Assembly: GCA_012274445.1 (NCBI GenBank)
Contig: JAAROD010000058.1
Location: forward strand, 868,001-932,000
Origin: Sclerotiophoma versabilis
Lineage: Eukaryota; Ascomycota; Dothideomycetes; Pleosporales; Didymellaceae
Length of the DNA: 64,000 nucleotides
Direction of reading: 5' to 3'
Position 1 is the first letter of the stretch, and each line of letters begins with the position of its first letter. Positions 44,453 through 54,579 of the stretch are shown one piece after another. Position numbers and translations under genes: made by a program. The notes beneath the pieces are model-generated. The model was not told the DNA's origin. It did not search any database and worked only from the letters and a program-made list of their open reading frames with translations.

Positions 44453-44745
44453 TTACGATAAAGAAACGTACGTACCTACGTGTATTTAGTGACAGTAACT
44501 TTGCTAACACGACACAGTTATGACTAATGACCAGTGAACTTATCCCCAGCCCAGCCTGGAACGGCAAGGGCAGCAACAGATATAATGGTGTTAATGTTGG
44601 GTCCCTTCACCATGGTACCACATTCTTAGGGCGGTGAACTAGTCCTCTTGGACTACCTACACAACAGTTCTTTCTCTTTCGTTTCTTCGCTTTATTGATG
44701 TGTCCAAATTTGATTGTATCTATACCCCCTTTTTTTTTTTGCTTC

Positions 44746-44782
44746 TACAAAGGGGCGCCTTTCGGCCGGGGGCCTTTTGTAC
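44746..44782. other. GC-rich imperfect inverted repeat
   Basis: The sequence TACAAAGGGGCGCC is followed after a short loop by GGGGGCCTTTTGTA; the arms pair imperfectly around a GC core. An 11-T run immediately precedes it. It could form a hairpin in RNA from either strand. The role is unknown and it may be incidental. Confidence 0.4.
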
Positions 44783-45476
44783 CTACATGAAATATGCAAA
44801 TAGACCTTGGAAGCCTTCGGAGACATAAACAATCTCTGTAAGTTTTTCTTAGTTGCAAAGTATGTCCTTGCATGTTGAAGATATGTCCAGCATTAGCATT
44901 TCTCGGCAATTGCTCAGAGATCGTTAGCGTCTTTAAAGGCTAACCAGTCCTGATATTGGCATACGAAATGTTGGCGGATTTCCAAAGGGCAGGAGAGAAG
45001 GGCATTAAGAATGAATAATGTGTCTGTAAATCTCACCCAAAATTTATCGGCTTCGTCACCCACGCACGCATTAGGACTGCGCGCCCATGTGGAACTATAG
45101 TTCATCGCATGCTTATATAATTTCGCTGGCGTGTTGCCCGTTGCGCTCACGGACTGTACCTTGGCAAATGCAGAAAATATGCGCTAACAGCATGCATGGC
45201 CGATACCGTAACTTTTCACTGCTTTGCTGACTGGGTCTTTCAATTTGTGTAGCACTCATCGTCACGCTCATGTCTTCAAATCGAGCTCTTGTGTGAGACA
45301 CGTTTCGTCGTTGTCGGTCACCTTGCTACCGGGCTCTGTCTTCAAACTGCATTTATTAAAGCGGACTGCATGGAATATATCCTTAGTAGAGCACTCTCGT
45401 TAACCCAATTGCGAGGATGCGGCCAAGACTTCCGACAGGGCAGTTTTGATGACCCTCCATAGGCATTTCCACATTT

Positions 45477-45493
45477 GGGGGGGGGGGGGGGGG
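45477..45493 (+). repeat. G17 homopolymer
   Basis: Seventeen consecutive guanines in the spacer. The exact length may be affected by sequencing error. Confidence 0.9.
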
Positions 45494-46698
45494 TATTTAA
45501 TATACCAGAAACTCCTGTGAGAGCGTATTTCATCGCAGAGCATGTACGCTCAAAGACTGGATTTAGTTCTTCACTCAGCAGTAATACCTAGATAAGGGTT
45601 TTCCGTATAGGGAGGCTCGTTCACTCAAAACCAGCTGCGTCTTCACTCTCGCTTAAGAACGCAGGGATCAGGTACGCTGAAGAGAAATATGTGGGATGAG
45701 AGTGACCTCAAGCTGATTGTTATGCTGGACCCTACATATACGAAGCATTGCATTCACCGATCAGCAGCCTTGCTGACGTCCATCCCTCTACCGTACATTT
45801 ATCTCAAGGTCAAGACATACTTGCATGGTCGAGGCCTTGGGGGAACAGCAAGGACTGTTTTGATGCCGGTATCGTGTCACGGCGTAGGTTTGTACTATTC
45901 GATTCCGACATTAGTGTCAATTTAGATTGAATTTGCAACCACACCTTCAGGCCTGGCGCGGATCATTACGCCGTCCTCTGCCATTGAGCCCAGAAGGGAA
46001 GTCTTCCAGGTTGATGTCCCAGGTTCCTGCAGCCACATCCGCTAGTACGCAGTAATCGCGAATCTTGGCTGGCAGAAGGGCCCATTTGCGTCAATGCCCG
46101 TAGCACCCGCGTGATGAGCTGGAGCTCGCTTATATGCTTGGAAGAATTGCCAGTGAGGCAGTGATACAGCTACGAAGGGTTCACGCCCACCTGAGATCTC
46201 TTCGACCTCCGTGGGGGCACGCAGGGAAGCTGGCGGTGGAAAGTTGGCTGCCCTTGATGCAGCTGGCCGTCAACTGTCTCATAAGGCACAAGCTAGCGAC
46301 GGTCCGTAGGTTCGGATCTGGAAGCATGTCAAAGGTGGGTCCTTTGAATCCGGGTCCAGACAGGGATTGTGTAGGGGTGGTCATAGCTGATGTGCGTGGA
46401 AACGACCGCGACAAGACATGTTGCCGGCTGTCTCCGCGGTAATAGGCCGGTGAAGCTGCTCTCTGCGCTCTCGTTGCAGCCTCCACGATGTTGGACGTTG
46501 GACTGCAAGCGTTGAGCGTGATGTTGCCATTCAAGATGCTGAGCTGCGGCCTCCAGGCACACCCAGCCGAGGCGCGCCAGGGGATGGTGCGCGCAAAGCC
46601 TGCGCGGCGTCGGACATCCCTCTCACCGCACGTTATCTCTTTCACCACAAATCCAATCTAAACGCAGCTGTGCGACCCAATGATTCGCAGTGTGTCCG

Positions 46699-47975
46699 AT
46701 GGATTTCCAATCTAGCCAATATCCTTCCTCCTTTGCTGGGTTCTCCACCTCGGCCGCCCACCTTGGCCAAACTACGACACATTCCCCGCAGAATCAGTTC
46801 TTCAACTCGGATCCACAAGCTCGGTTCGCGCAATCAAACAACGCGTTCTCTTATGGCGGACTCCCCAATGGCGGCCAGGGCGCCTCGTTCCCTAACAGCA
46901 TGCAGAGTGGCGCCATGATGCAGCCTGGAGCTGCCATGTCGCAGGGCCAGCTTCACCAAGCACGAGGTATGTCAGCACGCAATACGCAATGACGTCCTGT
47001 CACCGCGAGCAGCGGTACGCGCCTGCCGGTTGTGACCCTGTGTCGCGGTCGCGGCTTCCCTGACGTGCCCTGACCTGACCTGACTTGATGCTTGACCTGT
47101 TTATCAGCATGCTGACCGCCGTGAAGCAGCGCAACTGCAGCAGCAACAACAGCAGCAACAACAGCAGCAGCAACAGCAGCAGCACAACCCGTATTCGAGT
47201 GCGCCCTACCCACAGACCCTGCCGTCACCCGCCCACCAGCAGTTCGCCCAGAACCGCCAGACCGCCTCGCCGGCCCTGAGTAACCAAGGCCAGCCGTATG
47301 CCACGCCTCAGCCGCAGCAGTCGCCCTCCACTCTGCCGTCGTCCAACGGCCAGCAGCAGCCCATGAGCCTCAACCCCCCCTCTCAAGTCAAGAGCGAGCC
47401 TGCGCAGGCGCAGACACCGGTCAAGACCGTGCCGCAGTCGCCTGTGTCGCCTGTCACCCCGGCGAAAGCCCACGAGCGCGTCGCCGTTCTTCTTGAGATC
47501 AACAGCATACTCATCAATGAGGCCACCTCCCTCCAGACCCAGGGTAAGGGAGGCCAGATAGGCGCGCCCGAGGAGGGTAAACAACAGCCTTCCAAAGAGT
47601 ACATCGAGTGAGTTCTATCCATGTCGTATTGTACACCCTTATGCTGACTCGGCCAGCTACGTCCGTCGTCTGCAAGCCAACCTCTCGTATCTCGCCCAGA
47701 ATGCTGAGAAAGTACCCAAGCCCGGGCAGCCCGTCCAGCCGGGGCCTGCGATCATGTCTGCGCCTGCAACACACGAGGAGCTCGGCAAGCTGTACATCAG
47801 GCTCCAAGGCCTATTTCCAGGCTGGAAGGGCGGCCAGCCTGGAGCAAGACAATCCCCCGGCGGCCCACAACGGATGAACTCGAATACATCCCAACCGCCC
47901 AACAGCGCCGGCCTACAGCAGAACTGGGGCCAGAATCCCATGCTGCAGCAGCCGAAGATGGAGCCTCCACAGTGA
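46699..47975 (+). CDS. Q-rich protein with SS18/Snf11-like helices (354 aa)
   Basis: Exons are 46699-46966, 47130-47607 and 47657-47975; introns 163 and 49 nt, both with CTGAC branch sites. The N-terminus is Gln/Ser/Asn/Gly-rich (MDFQSSQYPSSFAG), followed by a 15-Gln run and Pro/Gln/Ser repeats. The ordered part is two predicted helices, VAVLLEINSILINEATSLQTQ and EYIDYVRRLQANLSYLAQNAEK, whose arrangement resembles the SS18 (SSXT) N-terminal homology region and yeast Snf11, subunits of SWI/SNF. A further helix (ATHEELGKLYIRLQGLFPGW) and a Gln/Met/Pro-rich tail follow. On that basis a chromatin-remodelling or transcription-coactivator role is inferred, not shown. Intron 1 could instead end at the AAG three bases upstream, which adds one Ala. 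Confidence 0.7.
47138..47182 (+). repeat. polyglutamine tract (15 codons)
   Basis: Fifteen CAG/CAA codons directly after the first splice junction of the Q-rich protein. Its position next to the acceptor means the repeat also shapes the 3' splice-site context. Confidence 0.9.
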
Positions 47976-48382
47976 ACATGCTTTTCAGGCGCATGAAAGC
48001 GTCAATGTATTACTATACTTCTTGCCGTGGGCACACAAGCGCCAATTTGGCTTGGTCACTCAGACTGATACTGGCAGCTGCTTTTTCATTCTCACTGGAG
48101 GCGCTTTGAAAACTGTGTTACAAAAAGGGACGGACGGGAGTTCATCACTTGGTCACATCAACTTGACTTCTCAGGAGTACGGTGTTTAGCATACGGAGCG
48201 GGACAGGCCGGTCTCTGGTATTCACAGCAGCAGAGCACAGCCCGCTTGATACCTCTGTAAATTCAATCGCAATGTATGACTGTACTGTCTAACCAAACCT
48301 CTTTCTCGTGCTCATTATGTACGCTGTGTATACCACAGTCATGCGTTCGTAACTCATGCAAATATCCAGTATCATAAAAGGT
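47976..48382. other. convergent spacer, 0.4 kb
   Basis: 3' regions of the Q-rich gene and of the small minus-strand gene. Nothing else was seen. Confidence 0.5.
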
Positions 48383-48815
48383 TCAGTACCGTGTCCGGCT
48401 AACCTCCCTCCTGACCTCCCTCTCATCAACATACCCCGTACTCCTCCTCGGCTCGCGAAACTCCAGGTCGCTCCTCCTGACATCACTCCTCCGTACGTCA
48501 CTCACCCTCCTCGTCCTGCTCACACTGCGCCTGCTCGCTCTCGGCTCCTCATAGTATTCAATGGCCCGAGGCTGCGACCTGCTGCACAGACATTAACACA
48601 CGTGACAAGCACGTTGTAGGGCGATGGATTTTGACGAACCGGTGATTATGATGATGCTCCACGTACCGCCCCTCATCGCTATACGATGTTGAACGCCGCC
48701 ATTCACGCGGTAGACGCATCACGCCGGCTGGTGGATGGGATGTGTAGTTTCCCCGGCGAGGCGGGGGGTCCATGACACCTGGGCCGCGCGTTTCGTACGT
48801 CTTCATGATACACAT
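48383..48815 (-). CDS. small Arg/Ser-rich basic hypothetical protein (123 aa)
   Basis: Exons in transcript order are 48640-48815 and 48383-48578. The 61-nt intron starts GTTCGT and ends GCAGCAG, with matching phase. The start MCIMKTYETRGPG has good context (AACAATG); a second in-frame ATG follows three codons later. The protein is strongly basic, with PPPRRGNY, a His cluster at the junction, and in the second exon tandem RRS-type units (RRVSDVRRSDVRRSDLEFREPRRS) ending SRTRY. RS-like repeats suggest RNA or nucleic-acid binding, or phosphorylation by SR-type kinases, but no domain is recognisable. The opposite strand is also open because of the repeats, so the coding strand is inferred from the splice and the coherent acidic/basic pattern. 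Confidence 0.55.
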
Positions 48816-49288
48816 TGTTGGTTTTGCGATTGTTTGATGGGGGGTTGGTAGGGGCTGGCTGAGGTTCAGGGCTAGCTAGGTAGATGACGTTGGATAGGTT
48901 GGTAAGTGGTGTCTACTTGGTGTTGGGCGGAAGGAAAATTGGAAGAAACAAAGAACGAGTGTCATGCAGACAATCACAGTGATCGACAGATGTACAATGT
49001 CTTTTTGCTTGGTGTTGAGGTGCAACGAAGGCAGGGGAGAACACACCCAAGTTGGCGGGATGACGTAGGCCCAGAATTACTGGTCGAGTTCAAGTTCCTG
49101 GAAGCTCATTTTTGAACACTGATTTTGAGAGAATCGTGGAACCCTGTTGAGAAGTTCTAGGTTCTGAAGTTCGCGCCAGCACAAAAGTGATGCTGAGATG
49201 AAACACACGAGAATGAATTTTTCGCTTGTTCAATGCTCCATCTTGAAGGAGCCATGCCAGAAATGCTCTACGTATCATACAAAGCATC
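48816..49288. other. spacer, 0.47 kb
   Basis: Upstream region of the small basic protein and the 3' side of AIM24. No gene was seen. Confidence 0.5.
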
Positions 49289-50585
49289 CTATGATGCCGG
49301 TGTTTTAGGGCCCTCGAAAACAGCCTTTCCACTCCTAATTGTTGCGTACTTCACCGCACCTACTGAGCTCTCTTGGGCCCCGGGCGCGGTGGTACCTGTA
49401 CCGATCTGCTTGATCTCTTCCTTGATCTTGCGATCCACAGCATCTTGTATGGCGCCAGGCTGGCTCTCAGCGATCTCGTTGACATCCTTGAGTGTCAGGA
49501 CGTCGCTGACGCGTGAGGCACGAGACTGAAGGAGCATTGTGGTTGGGCCTTCGAAGCGGAGGAATAACTTTGCTATAATCAGTATGACCAATTTGCGAGC
49601 AAGCACAGAAGACATACCCTATCTCCCCAGACGGACCGCCGCATCCACGTTTTGAGGGTGTACCATGTTCTTGAGATTGCGCGCCATGTTGTCGTCTGGC
49701 TCATAATCCTGAAGAACTTGGCGTTCTGTACGAAAGATCCAAACCCGAGATCAGGGACCTGGAGGCGGAAGTTGGACGACTTGAAGCGGAAAGGCATCGG
49801 CGGTGTGACTGATGCTGTGTACGCGACGACATTACTGCACGATGTGAGTTTATAGAAGACTACAGCATGGGTGCAGGACATGGCTTACGCTGGGTGCGCA
49901 ACATAGCTCTCGCCAGCCTTCAGCTGCACCTGGTAGATCTGTCCACTCCCTGCGAGCGCAAGCAGCCCGCGTCCTGTGATGTATGTATTTCCCCAATGCG
50001 CCAGACCGAGCTTGACATTGTATTGAGGCTTCAAGCTAAGGGTATGGCCTGTCCAAGCCAGCAGCGCCTGTCTCTGGCTGATAACCCAGTCTTGCCTGCC
50101 ATCGAGGTTGACAGTGACAATGCTGGATATAGGCGATTTGGTGGAGACCAACGCTGTGACTGGGGTGGTGGAGGAAATCTTCTGGTAGAGAAAGGGAATG
50201 CCGACGGGCGCGCGCCTGAATGGCTCGAGGAAGGAAAGGGTTGACAAAGTGTTTTCTGACTTGCCGTTCAGACCGACCAAGGTGCCGCGGCGGGTGAAGA
50301 GGGTTTGCGATGCGGAGAGGGAGACGGAGAGGAGGGAGAAGGGAGTGCCAATGACCTCGAAGTGTGCATCTAGCGAGGGTCAGTAATTGCATGCGCTATA
50401 CAGAACGATGGGTGGGTACCAGGCGAGACCACTGGCGCAGCTCCAGCATCGATGTTCACCCGCTGGTCAAGTGCAGGCTCGGTGGACGAGTGGGTGGCGG
50501 AGATGTTGATGCATCTTCTGCGCACTGTCGCAGCACCAGCGCGGTGTGCGACTCTTCTCCAGGGCGAAGCAGCCGGGCGGAGCAT
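49289..50585 (-). CDS. AIM24: mitochondrial inner-membrane biogenesis protein Aim24 (380 aa)
   Basis: Exons in transcript order are 50420-50585, 49889-50369, 49618-49834 and 49289-49567; introns 50, 54 and 50 nt. Aim24 supports MICOS integrity and respiratory-chain assembly at the inner membrane. I start at the ATG giving MLRPAASPWRRVAHRAGAA, an Arg-rich, acid-free presequence, although upstream in-frame ATGs exist (for example 50699). The AIM24 beta-rich domain follows: DAHFEVIGTPFSLLSVSLS, LYTRRGTL-like LFTRRGTLVGL, WGNTYITGRG, GESYVAHPANVVAYT and SVWGDRLFLRFEGPTTMLLQSR. The last intron ends with a CAAAG acceptor, chosen because it restores WGDRLFLRF. It is divergent from ATM1, another mitochondrial inner-membrane gene. 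Confidence 0.93.
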
Positions 50586-50854
50586 GGCTGTGCCTGTCAA
50601 TTGGCGTGCTGCAGTCGTGCTGGGTGTGTCGAAGCACCAGCTCGGAGCTTGGTTGATCGCGGCCTGCAGCGCGTAGGGCTGAGACGAGGCTGCCATCATC
50701 GAATCAAACACATGCAGGCTAGCTTGGTACTCAGAGCACGCAAGACGGCCGAGGCATCCCACCATCTCTGTGCTCTCCTTGCAGGCCATTGGGGCTTTCT
50801 GAACCTCTCGTCCTTGTACTCGAACCTTCGCGACCCGAACATGTGAAGCTCGCC
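50586..50854. promoter_or_regulatory. AIM24-ATM1 shared divergent promoter
   Basis: 269 bp between the two start codons, so both transcripts start here or within a leader overlapping the other gene. No TATA box was obvious. If AIM24 uses an upstream ATG, the shared segment shrinks further. Confidence 0.55.
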
Positions 50855-53140
50855 ATGCTCATACCTCCGCTTGCCCGCGCCGCCAGTCGGCCGGGTCTTC
50901 AGCCCTCGAGCTTGAGCTTGCTCTTGCGCCCACACCCACTTTACCACTCCACCCGCGTATTCACCTCCTCGCCTCTGCACAGGAAGGATGTCCACGGCCA
51001 ACGGCCCGCGCCAGGCTCGCAACAAGCCCTACAAGCCACCAAACCTGCCAAACCTGCGAATGACCCCGCCAAAGCGAAAGCGAAGGTAGACCAGTCAATG
51101 GATCCACTGCTTGGTGAAAGGAATTTGAGCAACAAGGAACAACGGAAGGCAGACTGGACCATCATAAAAGAAATGACCAAGTATCTTTGGCCAAAGGACA
51201 ACTATGGAACAAGATTTAGAGTTGGGCTGAGTGTAGCATTGCTCTTGAGCGCAAAATTGCTCAACGTGCAGGTGCCCTTCTACTTCAAGAGTATCGTGGA
51301 TTCCATGAACATAGATTTTGCTGCTGTCGGAGGAACTGCCACTACCGTGGCAGGCTCTATGATTATGGCTTGTAAGCTACACCAAGCAACACCAATTTAT
51401 TCAGCCACCAGCAAAACTAAAGCAAGTAGATGGCTTAACCAGAATCGGTGCAACCGTATCCCAGGAACTTCGCAATGCTGTGTTTGCAAGTGTCGCACAG
51501 AAGGCTATTCGCAAAGTGGCTTGCAGTGTGTATGAGCACTTGCTAAAACTCGACCTAAACTTCCACCTGACGAGACAAACTGGAGGTTTGACGAGAGCCA
51601 TTGACCGTGGCACAAAGGGTATCAGTTTCCTGCTGTCGTCTATGGTGTTCCACATATTTCCCACAGCATTGGAGATATCCTTGGTGTGCGGCATCCTGGT
51701 GAGCAATCAATCGTGTCGAATCTCAATGCATGTGCTAACTCTTGGAAGACCTACCAATATGGCTGGCAGTTCGCCCTCATCACAAGCACCACAATGGCGG
51801 CATATGCGGCATTCACCATCCTGACCACATCATGGCGCACAAAATTCAGGAAGCAGGCTAACGCCGCCGACAACAAGGCGGCCACTGTCGCCGTCGACTC
51901 TTTGATCAACTATGAAGCCGTCAAGTACTTCAATAATGAGAAGTACGAAGTCGGTCGCTACAACGCCGCTCTTACAGCGTACGAGAAAGCCTCGATCAAA
52001 GTCGCCACCTCTCTTGCCTTCCTCAACTCCGGCCAGAACATTATCTTCTCATCAGCCCTGACGGCCATGATGTACCTTGCTTGTAACGGCGTCGCAACAG
52101 GAACCATGACTGTTGGCGACCTCGTCATGGTGAATCAACTTGTCTTCCAGCTCTCTGTTCCCTTGAACTTCCTCGGCTCCATGTACCGCGAGCTGCGCCA
52201 GTCGCTTTTGGACATGGACACACTCTTCAGCCTGCAGAAAACCAACGTCGCCGTGCAAGACAAGCCAGACGCCAAACCGCTCATCCTCACCAAGGGCGAA
52301 ATTAAATTCGAGAATGTATCCTTTGGGTACCGCCTCGACCGCCCCATCCTCAAGAATCTGAACCTGACGATTCCCGCCGGCAAGAAGATCGCGGTTGTCG
52401 GTCCGTCCGGCTGCGGAAAATCCACAATCCTGCGCTTGCTCTTCCGCTACTACGATGCCCAGGAAGGACGCATCCTGATCGACGGTCAGGATATTCGCGA
52501 TGTCTCGCTGGAGAGCTTGCGCAAGGCGATTGGTGTCGTGCCGCAGGATACGCCGCTGTTCAACAACACTATTGGCCATAACATCAAGTATGGCAATATG
52601 GAAGCAAACGAAGAGCAGATTATCCAAGCAGCGAAACGGGCGCACGTGCATGATACCATTGCTGCCTTCCCGGATGGATATGATACCATGGTTGGCGAGC
52701 GTGGCATGATGATAAGTGGAGGCGAGAAGCAGCGTCTCGCCGTTTCCCGTCTCATATTGAAAGACCCGCCGTTGCTCTTCTTTGACGAAGCGGTATGTTC
52801 TTCCTCGCTCTCCCTGTCTCCTCTCTCGGTTACTCATGCTAACGATTGGTAGACGTCTGCGCTTGACACTCACACCGAGCAAGCGCTCCTCACACACATC
52901 AACTCGCTTGTGCGGGAGAAGAAACGCACATCTGTCTTCATCGCGCACCGGCTACGCACCATCTACGACTCCGACATTATCATTGTACTCAAGGCGGGTG
53001 GTGTGGCGGAGCAGGGTACGCATCAGGAGCTTATTGACAGAGATGGATTGTACAGTGAGCTGTGGAGTGCGCAGGAGACCATGTTTATCGAGAAGGAAGA
53101 TGATGCCACAGACAAGGTCGATGGTGAGGGGAAGAAATAG
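50855..53140 (+). CDS. ATM1: mitochondrial ABC exporter Atm1 (Fe-S/heavy-metal type)
   Basis: Exons are 50855-51371, 51430-51698, 51749-52792 and 52853-53140; introns 58, 50 and 60 nt; 705 aa (yeast Atm1 is 690). This half-transporter homodimer in the inner membrane exports a glutathione-linked sulfur compound needed for cytosolic Fe-S assembly. An Arg/Ser/Leu-rich presequence (MLIPPLARAASRPG) leads to the matrix arm KADWTIIKEMTKYLWPKDN and six membrane spans. QTGGLTRAIDRGTKGISFLL and NFLGSMYRELRQSLLDMD are Atm1 signatures. The nucleotide domain has Walker A GPSGCGKST at about 480-488, the Q-loop VPQDTPLFN, signature ISGGEKQR (Ile for the usual Leu), Walker B LLFFDEATSALD and the H-loop IAHRLRT. 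ATP-site residues look complete. Confidence 0.97.
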
Positions 53141-53796
53141 ATATAAAAGATCAAGTACCAGACTCATGATAGCTGTGTAAATACTCCTAGCGATGCACCT
53201 CAGCAAGACACTTCACGTCCCGTGGTAGGTAGATCTTAAGAGGGTATGGCAGGTATTATTATTACTATGAGCTCCTTTCGCACACGCTCCTAGCTACGTA
53301 AAATGCAGAATCCGGGTACTAATCAATGGATGGACCGGGTATATAACAAACAAAATGGTCCAGAAAATGGGAATGTTGCTGCAATGCTGCGCGAAAAGTC
53401 GAATGCTAGAAAGTAGGAGTACAGGTCGCTTGTATAACAATGGTGTTGATGATAAGGCGGTGGTGGTGTGCGATGGCAGTAGCTTTTGTGATCGATATGC
53501 GTGCTGACAAGTCGCAGGATGCAATGGAGGTTTCAGTAGGTGTGGAGGTGGAGGCTTTGAAGTTGTGGGGTTCAGCCCTGCATCGGTTGGCCCACAGAAA
53601 TTTGCGCGCCCCGGAAGGCGTGTGTCGAAAATCCCGAGTCAATAATTCTTGCAGTAACTCTGCGAAGTTATTCGAAAACCGTAGGTTGCGGTCGCACAGA
53701 GCTCGCAGCATGCTTGAGACGCCAGCCAAGGTCCGACTGACAGAATGCGTCATGGTTTGTCGCAATCGCGCCTGCCATCACCAGAATCGTAGTTCT
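53141..53796. other. convergent spacer, 0.66 kb
   Basis: 3' regions of ATM1 and of the minus-strand small gene. The frame at 53440-54021 plus is antisense and unsupported. Confidence 0.45.
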
Positions 53797-54120
53797 TTAC
53801 CACGGCATCCACTTTCCCTTCTTAGGGAGCATGTCCTTCCTTGGGATGAACCTTGTCCAACCTTCCCTCTTGGTTTCTTTCTTCTCCGGTACCTGGCCCA
53901 TATAGATAGCATGGCTCCTCCTGGCATTCTCCATCGCGCGCTCGTAATGCTCGGGTGTGTCGTAGTCGACGTCATGGTCAGGGTTGTTCTCACGCGAGTG
54001 GTCGCCGCGATACCGTGCTGATGTGGTCTGGTATCCGAAGTCGCGAACAAGGTAACCGCTAGGAAGAGATGTTGGGGGCATAGAGAAGTTGGAGACGCTA
54101 CTGGTTTCGGAGTCTGACAT
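53797..54120 (-). CDS. small conserved hypothetical protein (107 aa)
   Basis: Intronless. I start at the ATG at 54118-54120 (AAGATGTCAG), giving MSDSETSSVSNFSMPPTSLPSG; the open frame upstream is Arg/His-rich and reads like a leader. The protein has a Ser-rich acidic start, YLVRDFGYQTTSARYRGDHSRENNPDHDVDYDTPEHYERAM in the middle, and a basic, Trp-containing end (REGWTRFIPRKDMLPKKGKWMPW). The tyrosine- and charge-rich middle with no hydrophobic core suggests a disordered or partner-bound protein. I do not recognise the family. Confidence 0.6.
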   Translation of the reverse strand: MSDSETSSVSNFSMPPTSLPSGYLVRDFGYQTTSARYRGDHSRENNPDHDVDYDTPEHYERAMENARRSHAIYMGQVPEKKETKREGWTRFIPRKDMLPKKGKWMPW

Positions 54121-54579
54121 CTTGGAGAAAGTTGATATGCGTCGATATCGGACGTGAGTTTGTGAGATTTGGTAATCGACGACGCGCAAATGGGCGAAAG
54201 GTGGTAGGTGATGGGTGCGTGCAGTCACGATGGGTGATGCTTAGGTTTGGTGTGGAATGCAGAATTCCAGGTTGGGATGAGTTTATGTTTGGAGCCGCAC
54301 GATGACGCCCTTGCTGCAGATTTGGCTGGACAAAGAATGTGGCGGACGCGCTTTGACGACAACGAATGGTTAGTTAGCTCAGGGGCCCGCCCTGCCAAAA
54401 TAGTCGAATACAAATCGTGGCGCCCCCGGTTTGCCGCTTGAAGCTAGACGATCGTCATTTGGGCTCTAAATGGCTTTGTCTGGATCCTTAGATGTGGCAT
54501 ATTTCGTGATTCGTACTCAAGCCTCCACGTCAGGCCGATTTATCTTCAAATTCCATTGTGACGATGGCGCACGACGAAT
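54121..54579. other. spacer, 0.46 kb
   Basis: Upstream of the small gene and downstream of the GH15 gene. Nothing was recognised. Confidence 0.5.

Larger units (their letters stand above)
44453..46698. other. gene-free spacer, 2.2 kb
   Basis: No supported gene. It contains a C6-T11 tract (to 44740), a GC-rich imperfect hairpin right after it (about 44746-44782) and a G17 homopolymer at 45477-45493. The frames (for example 45689-45925 plus, 46181-46648 minus) have no domain or splice support. Confidence 0.5.

Noticed and set aside
52052..52948. 298-aa minus-strand frame over ATM1
   Set aside because: Antisense shadow; ATM1 on the plus strand carries all ABC motifs.
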